DNA of 64,000 nucleotides from Bathynomus jamesi (Eukaryota > Arthropoda > Malacostraca > Isopoda > Cirolanidae), in contig JAJOZX010000920.1 in assembly GCA_023014485.1 (NCBI GenBank), forward strand, positions 956,501 to 1,020,500, written 5' to 3'. Below the pieces are notes generated by a model. That model worked only from the letters and a program-made list of their open reading frames with translations, was not told the DNA's origin and made no database searches. The position numbers and the translations under genes were made by a program. Positions 21,150 to 31,569 of this stretch are shown here, piece after piece (position 1 is the first letter of the stretch; every line of letters starts with the position of its first letter).

Positions 21150-21382
21150 TTCTTTTTACACTGCATGACAGCGCCAATAGACGCCATGTTACCGTGGGCG
21201 AGAGGAGGTACGATATAACATTCTGGGCATGTTCGGAGGTGACTTTCATGTGGCAAATCCGTGTCAGAATGAATTCTAATCACGTTTAATAGCATAATAA
21301 GAGTCGGGGCATGGCTGAGGATGTTCAGAATAGAGCTCAAAGGGTAAGACAGAGTGGTTTTCGCCCCCTGTTTCGCTAACAA
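21150..21382 (-). other. Possible coding exon with GTAAGT donor, unrecognised
   Basis: Minus-strand open frame with IRIHSDTDLPHESHLRTCPE and NMASIGAVMQCKKK, then a consensus splice donor GTAAGTTATG. No matching acceptor or partner exon could be identified, and I do not recognise the sequence. It may be part of a degenerate repeat. Confidence 0.25.
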
Positions 21383-21910
21383 TTGGAGGCATGGTCCGTT
21401 TGGAGTGACTGATATCTGAATATTAAATGATTATCTGTTAAATTTTAGTAACTAAAAAATTAACTTCTCTTATCTTGAAGAAATGTTCATGGGTAAAAAA
21501 CTGATAATACAATGAGAGTTAATGTTTTGAATTATCAGGTATGAAGCAAAAAATATATACATAAGTGAATAATATGGAGCAGTCTGTTGATATAAAGAAG
21601 CCAACTTTTCCCATAGAATATATCAGACTATGGTACTGAAATATACTACTGGAAAGCCAAAATTCTGGAACGGTCATGCTTTTTTACCTCTCCACTAACG
21701 AAAACAATCACAACTCCAGGTTCATCAGCTTGTATTTTGGAAGCGAATGAATGCAACAGTGTGTTCAAAGAGGCCAAAGACGTCTTCCGTAGATTGTGTT
21801 GCACTACCTTCGAGAAATGAACACCAAATCATCAAATTAAACCAGTCATTATCATTATCATTATTTTTTATTTATAAAAATTAGTTTTTTCTTTTTATAG
21901 GTCTAGCGAT

Positions 21911-21955
<45 letters not shown>

Positions 21956-22037
21956 CGATAGAAATGTTCTTCGGGAACCTTATCCTCAATAGGAATATGA
22001 AAACAAGAGATACGACTCTCAACATTTATTGGCCAAA

Positions 22038-22067
22038 CGTTTCGGTCCACTCAGGGGCCATCTTCAG
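22038..22067 (-). ncRNA. Hammerhead-ribozyme-like core, candidate
   Basis: On the minus strand: CTGAAGA, then U, a stem GGCCC / GGACC (one C-A mismatch) around loop CUGAGU, then GAAAC. This matches the CUGANGA - stem II - GAAA order of a hammerhead core. Hammerheads are known from Penelope-like terminal repeats. Stems I and III and the cleavage site were not resolved by eye. Confidence 0.4.
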
Positions 22068-22374
22068 TGACTAAATAGAAGCATCTAAAAATAATCATAA
22101 ACTAAAATAAATACAAATGTCAAACTGTACGATAATAAAATCTCAAAAAAAAAAAAAAAAGTTAAAAAGTTGTTAAAAAACTATCTGGATTATAAAACAA
22201 AATAAAAGTAAAATTAAAACACTAAAATTTCAAAAATTAAAAGTTTAAAAATGTTAAGTTTAAAAATTTAAAAAGGACTAACCTGGACGGTAAAAGTTAC
22301 AAATAACAAGTGGAGAGAAAGGAAAAAAACAACTTAAGTTAGTGCGTTGGTTGCGTTTAAAAGGTGTTGGTTGG

Positions 22375-22647
22375 TTAGGAAGTATGTAATTTTATCGAGG
22401 AAAGGCTATCGTTTAGTTCAGGATTTAATTTCTTGATAAAAAGGGATTCTAAAATTTTAAGATCAAGTGAATTAGGAGCAGACGACAAAATCGCAAAGGA
22501 GTCCTGGGGGCACGGGTGGTCATGGGTCTCTGAATGATGCCGAATAGCAGAGGATTCAGGAGTGGAAAGAGGGCGAGAAGTTCGATAAGAAAAACCCAAA
22601 TGCTTCGAAATCCTAAGTTTTAACTGTGGACCGAAACGTTTGGCCAA
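22375..22647 (-). pseudogene. GIY-YIG endonuclease C-terminal fragment (Penelope-like)
   Basis: A 90-residue minus-strand frame with RISKHLGFSYRT, SSAIRHHSETHDH, FAILSSAPNSLDLKILESLF and KKLNPELNDSLSS. The order HLG-S-RT, SAI-H-H, I-ES-I, P-LN-S-SS is the distal half of the Penelope-type GIY-YIG endonuclease that nicks the target for retrotransposition. The GIY and YIG strands themselves are not included. A methionine start is fortuitous. Confidence 0.8.
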
Positions 22648-22697
22648 TAAATGTTGAGAGTCGTATCTCTTGTTTTCATATTCCTATTGATTATATA

Positions 22698-23640
22698 TAT
22701 AATATATATGTGTAAAAATGAACAATGAACAATTCCTATACCATCATTATATGGATTCATTGTCTTCATGCAGTATTTATGTTCGTATGGTTTTTATGTT
22801 TGAATGTTCATTTTTACATAAGAAAACCAAAATCGCCTAAGCGAGTTTTGGATAGAATTTCGATTTGTACTTCTTTATTCATTACTGTATTCCTCTAATT
22901 CATCTTTTCTAATAATGACTTATACTGTACGTATGACAATGTGAATAACTATGACGTCATAAAGTAACTTAATTCTCTTCACGTTTTCCATACCTTGAAC
23001 ACTGAATCACGTGTTTAGTATTTGGACATCTTCCGTATTCACTGTATGGTAAATTCTTTAATAATAATAATAATAAAAAAAAACTTCATTCTCTATACAT
23101 CATTATTTATGTTGTTTCCTACCTATTGTCTACTGATGCCTATCAACCTAGCAGTCCATATTTTACGCGTGTCTATATTACGCACACAACCTATTGTGTT
23201 ACGTACATGTAAAATACGTCCACATGTATTTTTTTCTTTTTTTCTTTTAAGTGCGTTCACCCCTCACAAGATATTCATAAATGCTTGGGTAAGTGGTCGA
23301 ATTCGCTGATGACAGCAAAGTCGAACGCTTCTGAGATAAAAATCTCCTCTCGCTCTGATCCAAATTTATAACATATTATGTTGTATATAAATTATCTTGT
23401 ATGTGCCCATGTACTTGTGTTGTACTAATAACCATATATAATAACCATATATTATAACCATATATTATAACCATATATAAATATAAAAAAACACTAAGAA
23501 TGGTAAACGACGTAATGTACTTCAATGAAACTGTAATTGAATGTAATGACTTAATATATGATGTAAGAATGTACTTTAATAGAACTGTAATGGACAATCA
23601 TAAGCGAATGTGAAGTAATCCATAATCGCAATCATAATTG
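22698..23640. other. No gene recognised
   Basis: AT-rich spacer containing a short inverted pair (GTAAAAATGAACA near 22713 and TGTTCATTTTTAC-like near 22808) and a cluster of ATAACCATATAT repeats at 23426-23480. It lies just upstream of the DNA polymerase and might hold its promoter or element terminus, but nothing can be shown. Confidence 0.4.
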
Positions 23641-23658
23641 TAATAGACCAAAACGAAA

Positions 23659-26272
23659 ATGTGCTCAGTGGTGTACTACGACATAGAAACATACACGAAC
23701 GCTGAAACCAAAGAGGTTATTCCACATTTACTTGTGAGCCAGACTATCTGTGATGAGCGTATGGAGATCGAGTGTGATGAGTGTCACAAATGTGAAAAAC
23801 GGACAAACGTTTTTAAAACGAATGCCCACTATAGCCCTGTGAAACTCTTTGTGTCCTATATTGTCAAGTTAGCGAACAAGTTAAAAAAAAATGACTGTAT
23901 ATTCTTGCTCATAACGGTGCGAAATTTGACACACAGTTCCTTTATAAGGAGCTGCTTGAGCACGAGTCATCTGAGATATTTACAGGTGATCCATTGAAAA
24001 GAGGCAACAAACTAATACAGATGCAAATAAGAGGTAATGTACAGTTTAAAAACACTTTATTATTCACACCTTGTAAATTAGCAAAGCTACCCAAGCTGAT
24101 GGGTAGCCACTGAAGTTTCAAAAGGATATTTTCCTTACACATTCCTCACTAGCGAAACTTTAAATTACATAGGACTACCTCCACCCAAACATTACTTTAA
24201 CTATGAATGTATGAGCGCAGATGAACGTGAAGATTTTGACCGATACTACAACAGTTTTAATGAATGTAATCCTTATAATATAGCTGATGAATGTGAGAGT
24301 TATTGAGTGAATGATGTGCGCGTGCTTAGAGTATGTTTCCAGGCCTTTAGAAGGATGTACATATGTCGTTTCAAATGCGATCCGTTGCAAGTCGCAACCA
24401 TCATCACCTCATTATGTTTTACGGTGTTCAAGAATAACTTCATGCCTAAAGACACCTTAGCTATTATCCACAGAAACAACCCCCGCAGTTATGGGAACAA
24501 GGCTATTTACTGGCTCATACACCTACAGCAGCAGACAGGTGTATACATAAAGCATGCCCGCAACACGGATGAGGTACCCATTAAGGTTAATGGTCGTGTT
24601 CCTTGGGTTGATGGTTTAAGTGAAAACCGCGCCACTGGTGAGAAGACTGTGTACTCCTTTAACGGTTGCTGGTGGCACGGGTGCCCCCGTCCTGAGTGTG
24701 GAATCGTAGGAGATATCCACGGTAGATCTCCTGCCGACTGTCTTGCGTGGACCCGCACCCGCGATCAACTTATAGGCTCACAGTTCACTCACAAAGTCTT
24801 ATGGAAGCATGAGTATGATGCACGGATGGAGGCAGATGGACAGTACCGTGAAGAAATAAACACGATCAAACGTTCAATGGTGCTGGATCCTCTCAAATGC
24901 GGTGATAGCTTGTTCGAAGGGCGTACAAACACCTTCAAGCTATACTTTCCGCCTATGGAGGGTGTGAAACTCCATTACTACGACTTCTGTTCTTTACACC
25001 CCTACGTGAGGAAGAACAATCCGTACCCCGTAGGTTCACTGGAAAAATGGTGGGTCCCACCATACCAACTATCGAGGAGCTTTCAACCAACTTGAATGAG
25101 CGCTACTTTGGACTCTCTTTCGTAGATGTGCTCCCCCCTCGCGATTTATGGATGCCGATCTTGCCCGTCGTTATAGATCACAAGCTCATGTTTCCCCTCT
25201 GCGTGAAGTGCGCAGAATAGAACAATGGTGATTGTGACCATACACCCCACCAGCGTAAGATCAGAGGTGTATATACAAGCCCTGAGCTGGCCGTAGCCGT
25301 TCGCCATGGGTATAGAATAATGAAGATACATGAGGTGTGGAGGTTTCGGAAGCTACCCAACCTTTTCACGCCATATATAAACGCTTTTTTGAAAGATAAG
25401 GTTGAGCGTCAGGATATCCGCGAGGGGTTGATACCGAAGATGAAAAAACGGATTATATTCAGCGTTACCGTGACCGTGAAGGTATACAGCTTGACCAATC
25501 CCAGATTGTAAAGAACCCTGGCAAGCGCTTTATTGCAAATTTGTGTCTAAACAGTCTTTGGGGAAAATTTGCACAGAATACTGGGAAAGGGAACGTTCAT
25601 TTGGCGCAAAGTTATAGTGAAGTCTGGGATTATGCCAACGCTCCCGATAAAGAGGTCGTGGAGATCGTGAATGTAGGTAATACTTACATAATAAAGTACA
25701 ACAATACCGAATTGGCCACAGATACCTCACGGGTTACAAACATTCCTGTAGCCAACTTCACAACAGCCTACGCACGCATCAAACTTCGGAGCCTATTGCA
25801 TTCTCTTGGGCGGAGGGTTTTGTACGCTGACACAGATAGCGTGATATTCACAGCTAGGGAAGGTGAATACATGCCTCCTATTGGGGAGTTCCTCGGAGAG
25901 CTAACTGACGATATCTAGGATGAGTATGGAAACATCGCATACGCCGGCTCGTTTGTGTCAACAGGGCCGAAAACCTATGGGGTACGGGTGAGGGTGGGGG
26001 AGGATACGAAGTATATCGTGAAGGCTAAGGGTATCACGCTTAACCATGCTAATCGGCGGGTCGATAACTTTGACTCGTTGAGGGAACTAGTGTGCTTGGA
26101 AGATGATGAGCGCGACCGCCCGCCCTAATTGACTGTAGGTACCGACAATTTTCGGGCACAGAGGTTGGAGGCCGTGAAGGAACTTAGAGGTACAAAGGTG
26201 TGCCGTAACACCTATAGGAAACGTTACCAGGTGCCTGGTACCTATGATACCGTGCCCCTTTGGATACCGTAA
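23659..26272 (+). pseudogene. Family B DNA polymerase, Polinton/adintovirus type, decayed
   Basis: About 870 codons. Exonuclease block I (YYDIET) lies near the start and block II (HNGAKFD) at about 23908 in a second frame. Next come NGCWWHGCPRPEC (24660-24700), a block typical of Maverick/Polinton-type and related viral polymerases, motif A YYDFCSLHPY (about 24975-25004), motif B LNSLWGKFAQ (about 25546), motif C YADTDS (25823-25840) and a C-terminal KAKGITLNHAN block. It would replicate a linear protein-primed genome. Breaks: frame changes near 23890, 24110, 25070 and 25200-25470, stops at about 24304, 25916 and 26126. An AATAAA lies at 26347-26352. The first catalytic Asp, the motif C pair and the exonuclease acids are all still present. 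No terminal repeat or packaging ATPase was found. Confidence 0.87.
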
Positions 26273-26389
26273 TCTTTGATGTCTATTGTTAATTTATTTA
26301 TTACATGTATTTGTAAATATATACACCTTGAATATTTTGTTTATTAAATAAACCGTGTTTCAATTAGCGTTTCACTATCTCCTTTGCGT

Positions 26390-26421
26390 GCGTGCGTGCG
26401 TGTGTGTGTGTGTGTGTGTAC
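26390..26421 (+). repeat. (GCGT)n/(GT)n microsatellite
   Basis: Four GCGT units run into about ten GT units, between the polymerase poly(A) signal and the first small gene downstream. Confidence 0.9.
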
Positions 26422-26567
26422 AGTAAAAAGCTAAGCCCCGCCCACTGTAAGACCGGCAACGTGAGTCATGCCGCTACCTGAGCATGCATCTATCCCTGCG
26501 TGCTCAGTTGACCTCTACATACCCTTGAGCTGATACGTGTATTCTTCCGTGTAGAAGAAAAATAGTA

Positions 26568-27155
26568 ATGGCTACCTTTAATATTGCGTGTTCAAGATTT
26601 ATGAAGTGGTACCCGGCAAAGTGCCAAGATGTGGTGGATACTGAAAAACTCCCTATTCCCCCCTCCTTTGTCACTTTTAAAGCTACATTGAGCCGTGCGA
26701 AGGACCAAGATGTTCAAATACTCTACAGGTATTCTGGCGAGGGCGTTGTAGGATTTCGTAGTACAGACGATGTATTGAAGTATGTTATAGACCTAACCTT
26801 TATAAAGGCTCACATATACCGCGAAGTAGAAGCAACACGTTCAGAAGATAAGCAACGGTTATGGATAGTGAGTCTTGTTGATGAGTGGTGTGACAAGCGA
26901 TATTATGACATGTTACACCATACCGACTACTCGTACCCTACGGTTGAAAATGTAAATCTTGTCATCATGGAGAATCTTAAGTATTTTTACCACTATATTA
27001 ATATATATCATGATGAGGTTTGTAGTGAGGTTGTGGCTAATGGGCTGTGTGAGTTTTTAACAGACTTTAGAGACGAGTATCGTTTGTTAAACAAAAAGGT
27101 CAAATATGGACATATGTTTCTCTCAAATAGTGCGCCGGATTGTGAAGATGTTTAG
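26568..27155 (+). CDS. Unrecognised 195-residue protein of the polymerase locus (ORF1)
   Basis: Fully open from MATFNIACSRFM to CEDV. Predominantly helical in appearance, without signal peptide or membrane segment, with YRYSGEGVVGFRSTDDVL and a C-terminal EFLTDFRDEYRLL. It starts 296 bp after the polymerase stop, on the same strand. A diverged, broken paralogue lies at 38082-38560, showing that this gene moves or is duplicated with the element. I know no family for it. Its integrity contrasts with the broken polymerase. ATG 26568 is the first in frame; a stop lies shortly upstream. Confidence 0.7.
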   Translation: MATFNIACSRFMKWYPAKCQDVVDTEKLPIPPSFVTFKATLSRAKDQDVQILYRYSGEGVVGFRSTDDVLKYVIDLTFIKAHIYREVEATRSEDKQRLWIVSLVDEWCDKRYYDMLHHTDYSYPTVENVNLVIMENLKYFYHYINIYHDEVCSEVVANGLCEFLTDFRDEYRLLNKKVKYGHMFLSNSAPDCEDV

Positions 27156-27233
27156 TTTGTGGAAATGAACGTCTGATGAGTGATAAAACATTAAAGTCGA
27201 TATTGTTTCGGAAAATTCTGTTTGTCCAAGAGT

Positions 27234-27400
27234 GTTCGAACAAGCCTGTACACGCTTTAGCAGTGTGACGCGCTCCCCCCAGCGAGCCGACCACCCGTAT
27301 ACCTCACGAAACATACGAGTTCGAAAAACCCATACACGTTTCATCAGCGTGGCTCACTCCCCCCGTAGAGCCGATCCGTCCACCTGTGGCTCATAGTCAT
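27234..27400 (+). promoter_or_regulatory. Two direct repeats of ~85 bp upstream of ORF2
   Basis: Units start at GTTCGAA (27234 and 27319) and share CC-TACACG-TT, CAG-GTG-C-C-CTCCCCCC and GAGCCGA-C-GTCCACC-like sequence, more GC-rich than the surroundings. They fill the interval between ORF1 and ORF2. A promoter role is a guess. Confidence 0.5.
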
Positions 27401-27425
27401 CTCAGAGCTTGAACCGAGTGGACGT

Positions 27426-28106
27426 GTGAATACGATGGAACTTCCTTTGAGAAACATTCTCAACACCTCGTACGATGTCTCCGTGAAGAAGTCATTGCGC
27501 GTGTTCAGGCGTGAAACCGGCACCATTAGCTATGTACTTGAAACGATTTGCAGGCAAGCAAGCAAACGTAATGTTATTTATTTAAGTGTTGAGGATATGA
27601 ATAGAGTATTCGTGATAGTTGAGAAGTGGGGAGAGAACCGTTATAAAATACCTGCAGGTGTAGGTACAAGAAGAGAGCAGATTAGTGACGCCCCCTCATA
27701 CGCCGTTGTTTGCACGTTGTGTATAAATAACGAACAGCCATGCATTGATATACGACTGATGTGGAAGAACGCATCTGATAATAACGTTCTTGTCCCTACG
27801 CGAAACCGTTTCATCCTCGACAGAATGTTTGAAATCGTCGGATTCCGCAAGCTGAAGCCTATATTAGACGCTCGTGTTACGGATATGATTTATTTTGATA
27901 CGGTTCTTGAATACGTATACACCGCTCTGCTCGACGGATTTATCGAATGTAGGAATGAACAAGGCGAGAATGGTCTAGAGCTGGATGCATATTTAAAAGG
28001 TTTAGATTCTTCGAAATATCCTGAACTTTGGTACAAAGCACTTGAGCGGTACAGGGCTGAGCTCACCTACACTGTTCACCCTGAAGAGCTGTACCTCTAT
28101 ATATGA
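27426..28106 (+). CDS. Unrecognised 226-residue protein of the polymerase locus (ORF2)
   Basis: Fully open. ATG 27432 (MELPLRNILNTSYD) is an equally good start, two codons after ATG 27426. Segments include KSLRVFRRETGTISYVLETI, VFVIVEKWGENRYKIP, a CTLCINNEQPC cysteine cluster, and a helical C-terminus ending HPEELYLYI. No signal peptide or transmembrane helix. It follows the paired direct repeats and precedes ORF3 by 40 bp. I do not recognise it; position next to a protein-primed polymerase suggests an element- or virus-encoded structural or accessory protein. Confidence 0.7.
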   Translation: MNTMELPLRNILNTSYDVSVKKSLRVFRRETGTISYVLETICRQASKRNVIYLSVEDMNRVFVIVEKWGENRYKIPAGVGTRREQISDAPSYAVVCTLCINNEQPCIDIRLMWKNASDNNVLVPTRNRFILDRMFEIVGFRKLKPILDARVTDMIYFDTVLEYVYTALLDGFIECRNEQGENGLELDAYLKGLDSSKYPELWYKALERYRAELTYTVHPEELYLYI

Positions 28107-28146
28107 ATAGCTGTCGTTACGACTTGGAAGATTATTTCAATTCGCT

Positions 28147-28452
28147 ATGCAGAGTGAAGAAGAGTTCACGATTGAAAAGCTCGGGACGGTAAGAAAAAAC
28201 CCTCGATTGGAAAGGCTTGTTTATAAACTTGTATTTAATAATGATGTTGTGGTTAACGATGACCTCTTTGTGCGTGCTTTTGATTGTATTCTAGCCGTGT
28301 TTAAAGATAACTTGCCACCCGGATGTAAAGTAGGCACAAAAATAGTATTGAATAGTATGAGTATAATCAGTTAAACGGTGAAGTGTTGCTTGGACGGTTT
28401 TATCACGTGGTGCAAAGTAATAGCGATGTGGATGTAGACTATTACGTGTGAG
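28147..28452 (+). CDS. Unrecognised small protein of the polymerase locus (ORF3)
   Basis: Open from 28147 to 28374 (75 residues: MQSEEEFTIEKLGTVRKN ... VGTKIVLNSMSIIS). In the adjacent frame translation continues without stop to about 28451 as EVLLGRFYHVVQSNSDVDVD and stops after YYV, so the gene was probably about 100 residues with one frame change near 28345-28370. Acidic start, basic middle (RKNPRLERLVYKLVF). It lies 40 bp after ORF2 and could share a transcript; AATAAA occurs at 28762-28767. Not recognised. Confidence 0.5.
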
Positions 28453-28800
28453 TTTAGCGTTTTGCACCGTAGAACATAAAGGATGTATATTTAAATTTTG
28501 TGTGTGTATTAATATAATATATATATATATATAATATATTATATATATATATATATTTCCGTACTAATATGCAATTGAATATACGTTTCGTATATTATTA
28601 TTTTCAATATATTTAATATAACTGTGTATATTTTTCCTGTACTAATATATTGATAATGCACCGTTTTGTATATTTTTTATTATATATTTCCCGTTCGTAA
28701 TGCTATTACTATTATTTTGATAGTATATATATTTTGATAATATATACTGTATATTCGCCTAAATAAACAGAATGATGTGTTGGCGTTTTATTTATTCCTT
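28453..28800. other. AT-rich, no gene
   Basis: Contains (TA)n at 28515-28556 and several ATTATTTT-TATATA segments resembling the 10.6-kb tandem repeat. Possible right boundary of the polymerase element, but no inverted terminal repeat could be matched. Confidence 0.4.
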
Positions 28801-28829
28801 TTTGCTTGTACACGGTATTTAATTATATC

Positions 28830-28960
28830 AATTGGTTGGTTTCTAAAGCTGATTTCTAAACCAGAATATTTGTTTTAATTAAATAAATGGCGCAAACTGG
28901 CAACTCAGCCTTCTAAGCCAACTGGCGGAATAAGTCAGAATATATGCTTTAAATAAATAA

Positions 28961-29013
<53 letters not shown>

Positions 29014-29347
29014 ACAACATGGATTAAGTCAGAATATATGCTTTAATTAAATAAATAGCGCGAACTGGCAAATCAACCAGATACGCCGACTGGTGGTGAG
29101 AGAGAGAAATTAACAACATGATCGAGTGTTGCAATAACGGGGTCCTGCCCCTACGAACCGTGGAAGGACGTGCGGGGTCTCGAGCCCGCTTCCACCTTAG
29201 AGTTTAACGCTGATCATTAGGACGCCCTGGCTAGCAACCGCGGAGGGACGCGCCGGGTCTCGAACCCGCCTCCACCTTAGAGTTTAACACGGATCATTAG
29301 GTCACCCTGGCTATCACCGCGGAAGAACGCGCCGAAGATAATATATA

Positions 29348-29392
<45 letters not shown>

Positions 29393-29640
29393 GAAAGTTC
29401 AGAATGGGAGGGCTTTATAGCCCCTTAATTAATTTTTTTTGCTGATGATGCCCGGAGGCACTGGCTGTTTAAGCCAACTGGCTGATTAAGCCAGAATATA
29501 TGCCTTAATTAAACAAATAGTGCAAACTGGCAACTCAGTCTTCTCAGCCAAGTGGCTGATTAAGCCAGAATATATGCTTTAATTAAATAAACAGCGCAAT
29601 CTGGCAACTCAGCCAGATAAGCCAACTGGCTGATTAGGAA
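28830..29640 (+). repeat. Dispersed repeat family A, copy 1
   Basis: Repeated segments of AACTGGCAACTCAGCC, GCCAACTGGC and CAGAATATATGCTTTAATTAAA occur four or more times (28880, 29025, 29470, 29560). The stretch leads into the C/T-rich segment at 29.7-29.9 kb that also follows the related copies at 33.2-32.6 kb (minus) and 42.9-43.9 kb. A (GA)n tract of about 46 bp lies at 28964-29010. Confidence 0.65.
29163..29312 (-). ncRNA. Tandem dimer of a tRNA-like sequence
   Basis: Two 80-bp units (29163-29242, 29243-29312) share, on the minus strand, CTAATGATC, GTTAAACTCTAAGGTGGA and a B-box-like GCGGGTTCGAGACCCG. The T-arm pairs well; the D and anticodon arms do not form convincing cloverleaves. 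Probably a dimeric SINE fragment rather than tRNA genes. Confidence 0.5.
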
Positions 29641-29689
29641 CATATTAAGACAACGGCCGCTCCGCTGAAGTCTTAATATGCGCTTGTTC

Positions 29690-29905
29690 CCCGCTAGGCG
29701 AACATCTCTCCTCTTCCTTTCTCTCCTTCTCCTCTTTCTCTTGGGGGATAACTCCGCCTCCAAGTTGCATAACCCCTTGTTGCTCTTGGAACATTCCCCC
29801 TCCCCCTTTGGTGCATAACAACTTGCAACATTTCCCTTCCCCTTGTTGTACAGGCCATTTGCAATATTGGTTAATATTGCATTGCGTCATTTGCACCCCT
29901 TCCCG
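29690..29905 (+). repeat. C/T-rich module of dispersed family A
   Basis: CTTCCTTTCTCTCC..., then GCATAACCCCTTGTTGC, TGGTGCATAACAACTTGCAAC and ATTGCATTGCGTCATTTGC. The same succession (GCATAACCCC, TTGCAACA, ACATTGCAACATT) occurs at 43.55-43.78 kb and inverted at 32.70-32.95 kb. Confidence 0.7.
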
Positions 29906-30440
29906 CACTCTCCTCCGCTCGACAGTTTCGCCGTCTCGTCAACGGCTATGCCGTTGGGTTGAGTCCCCCTTTTCCTTAATTTCTGTACACGACCATGAAA
30001 ACTACCAGTTTTGAAAGGAGTCGCATTGGACAGATGGGAAAAGATTTGAACGCACGTGCAAAAAACATCAATATCCTGTTAGAACGGGACAGTCGTCGAA
30101 CGCCATTTTTGTCCATTTGTCAGAGTTGTCCTATTGTATTGATTGAAATAATTTTTAAATTTTGTTTCACTCAAGCAATATTGTCAATAAACGTTCTTGA
30201 GTCTGCCATTATTCAACTTACAAACAATTCCAACCTTAGTCAGGCCTTTTTTCGCTCGATCCTGTTATTTGAATTCTTTCAGACCAGATTTACTGTAGAT
30301 AACAAAAGCAAGGCACTAAAATTCTGGTAGCTTTTCCATGTGGATTGTATGCTTCTCCTTTAATATTCTCTGCACCAATCATATAATTTTTTTATGAACT
30401 GTACGTATATATTGTCTTACTCTTGCTATTAATTTCAATG
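29906..30440. other. No gene supported
   Basis: Holds one 111-residue open frame (29995-30330) with no recognisable domain and composition no different from non-coding neighbours. No repeat structure seen. Confidence 0.4.
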
Positions 30441-30444
30441 TTCC

Positions 30445-30529
30445 TGGATGTCATTCACGAAAGCGCTTCAGCACTATTTAGTGTTTTAATTTTTCTTCAT
30501 GGTTATTTTCATCATAAATATTATTCATG

Positions 30530-30583
<54 letters not shown>
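30445..30583 (+). repeat. Degenerate Penelope-like terminus plus (TA)n
   Basis: CCTGGATGTCATTCACGAAA and GCGCTTCAGCAC, then TTCTTCATGGTTATTTTCATCATAAATA, closely parallels 41793-41875 (CCTGAGGATGTCATTAGACG, GCGCTTGAGCAC, TTCGTGGTTTTATTCATCATAAATA). The core has lost bases in the CTGA block. A ~50-bp (TA)n tract follows. Confidence 0.6.
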
Positions 30584-30586
<3 letters not shown>

Positions 30587-30654
30587 CAGTATATTTGCAA
30601 ATTATTGTTCTCTACAAAGCACCTAAATAAATTTTTATTTTTTCAAATAAGATA

Positions 30655-31260
30655 AGAAACTTGAACATTACCTGAAATGGTCGAGGAAGAGAAAGCAAGG
30701 CGGAGGCGAGTTCTCCGCCCGCAGCCACGCTGGATTCGCTTGCTTGAGATGCCCCATCGACCATAGTGTCGGAGGAAGGGCACTGAGGACCAGCGCGTTA
30801 CGCGTCTTTGAAACAAAGAATAAATATTTAGGAAAATCTTTAACAGTGTAATGAATCATGAATACATGAACCTAAGCGAAGGTTTAATTAAAGTTGAATT
30901 GTAATAACAGGGTGTCCACAAATTATCTTTACAAATTTAACTGTGAATTCCTAAAAAGGGCTGCGATAAGCGAAATTGCTATATTCGAAACGCATTTTCC
31001 CTTAGAAAACGAATGTATTAAGGGGGTGGGGATGCGTTCGGGGAGGAGATTTTTGGTAAGCTGGGGTGATTTTTCGGACATAATAAGCACAAAAATATAC
31101 AAGTACGAAAAATAGATACCAAACATTAGAACATTAGGAAATACACATATAAATAATAAATAAATTCATATAAAACATTAAAACATTAAAAATAAACATA
31201 CAATAATAAATATCATATATTATTAGGTGCGTTGACTTGCGATAATCAGAAACACACGTT
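30655..31260. other. No gene supported
   Basis: 30905 onward begins ACAGGGTGTCCACAAATTAT, which looks like one end of a mariner-type element, but no inverted partner is found. A short Arg-rich frame at 30677-30760 has no support. Confidence 0.35.
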
Positions 31261-31265
31261 GCGAT

Positions 31266-31301
<36 letters not shown>

Positions 31302-31569
31302 ACCATTTACTACATACCTGGGTAAAGTTCTTATAAAGAGAGATCATTTGTTTTAGTGTGGGGGTAAGGTATGGAGTCGAACCCCGGATTTCGAAAGCGA
31401 ATGATTAGGATGTTGAAGAAGAATCTGACGCACTCATGCTGTGATTTCTGTGTAAAAGAAACACAAATTACAAACTCAGCTTTACTTGTCGACGAAACAA
31501 ACTAGTTAAGATCCATAACACATATGACATAACATGACAAGATATGACATGAACGTAAAACAATAATAA

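Larger units (their letters stand above)
21983..22690 (-). mobile_element. Penelope-like element fragment with inverted terminal repeats
   Basis: An inverted pair of about 68 bp (21984-22052 and 22629-22690) sharing GAGATACGACTCTCAACATT and GGCCAAACGTTTCGGTCCAC flanks a GIY-YIG endonuclease remnant. Penelope-like elements characteristically carry such terminal repeats, in direct or inverted arrangement, and a C-terminal GIY-YIG domain. The reverse transcriptase part is missing. The interior is A-rich and flanked by (TA)n on both sides. Confidence 0.75.

Noticed and set aside
23659..26272. Introns instead of breaks in the DNA polymerase
   Set aside because: Frame changes occur within conserved blocks without GT-AG intervals of intron size.
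29995..30330. 111-residue open frame as a gene
   Set aside because: No domain, no conserved motif, no splice or poly(A) context; length is unremarkable for this composition.
30894..31115. 73-residue open frame next to ACAGGGTGTCC
   Set aside because: Likely within a decayed mariner-type end; no partner terminus and no recognisable protein.
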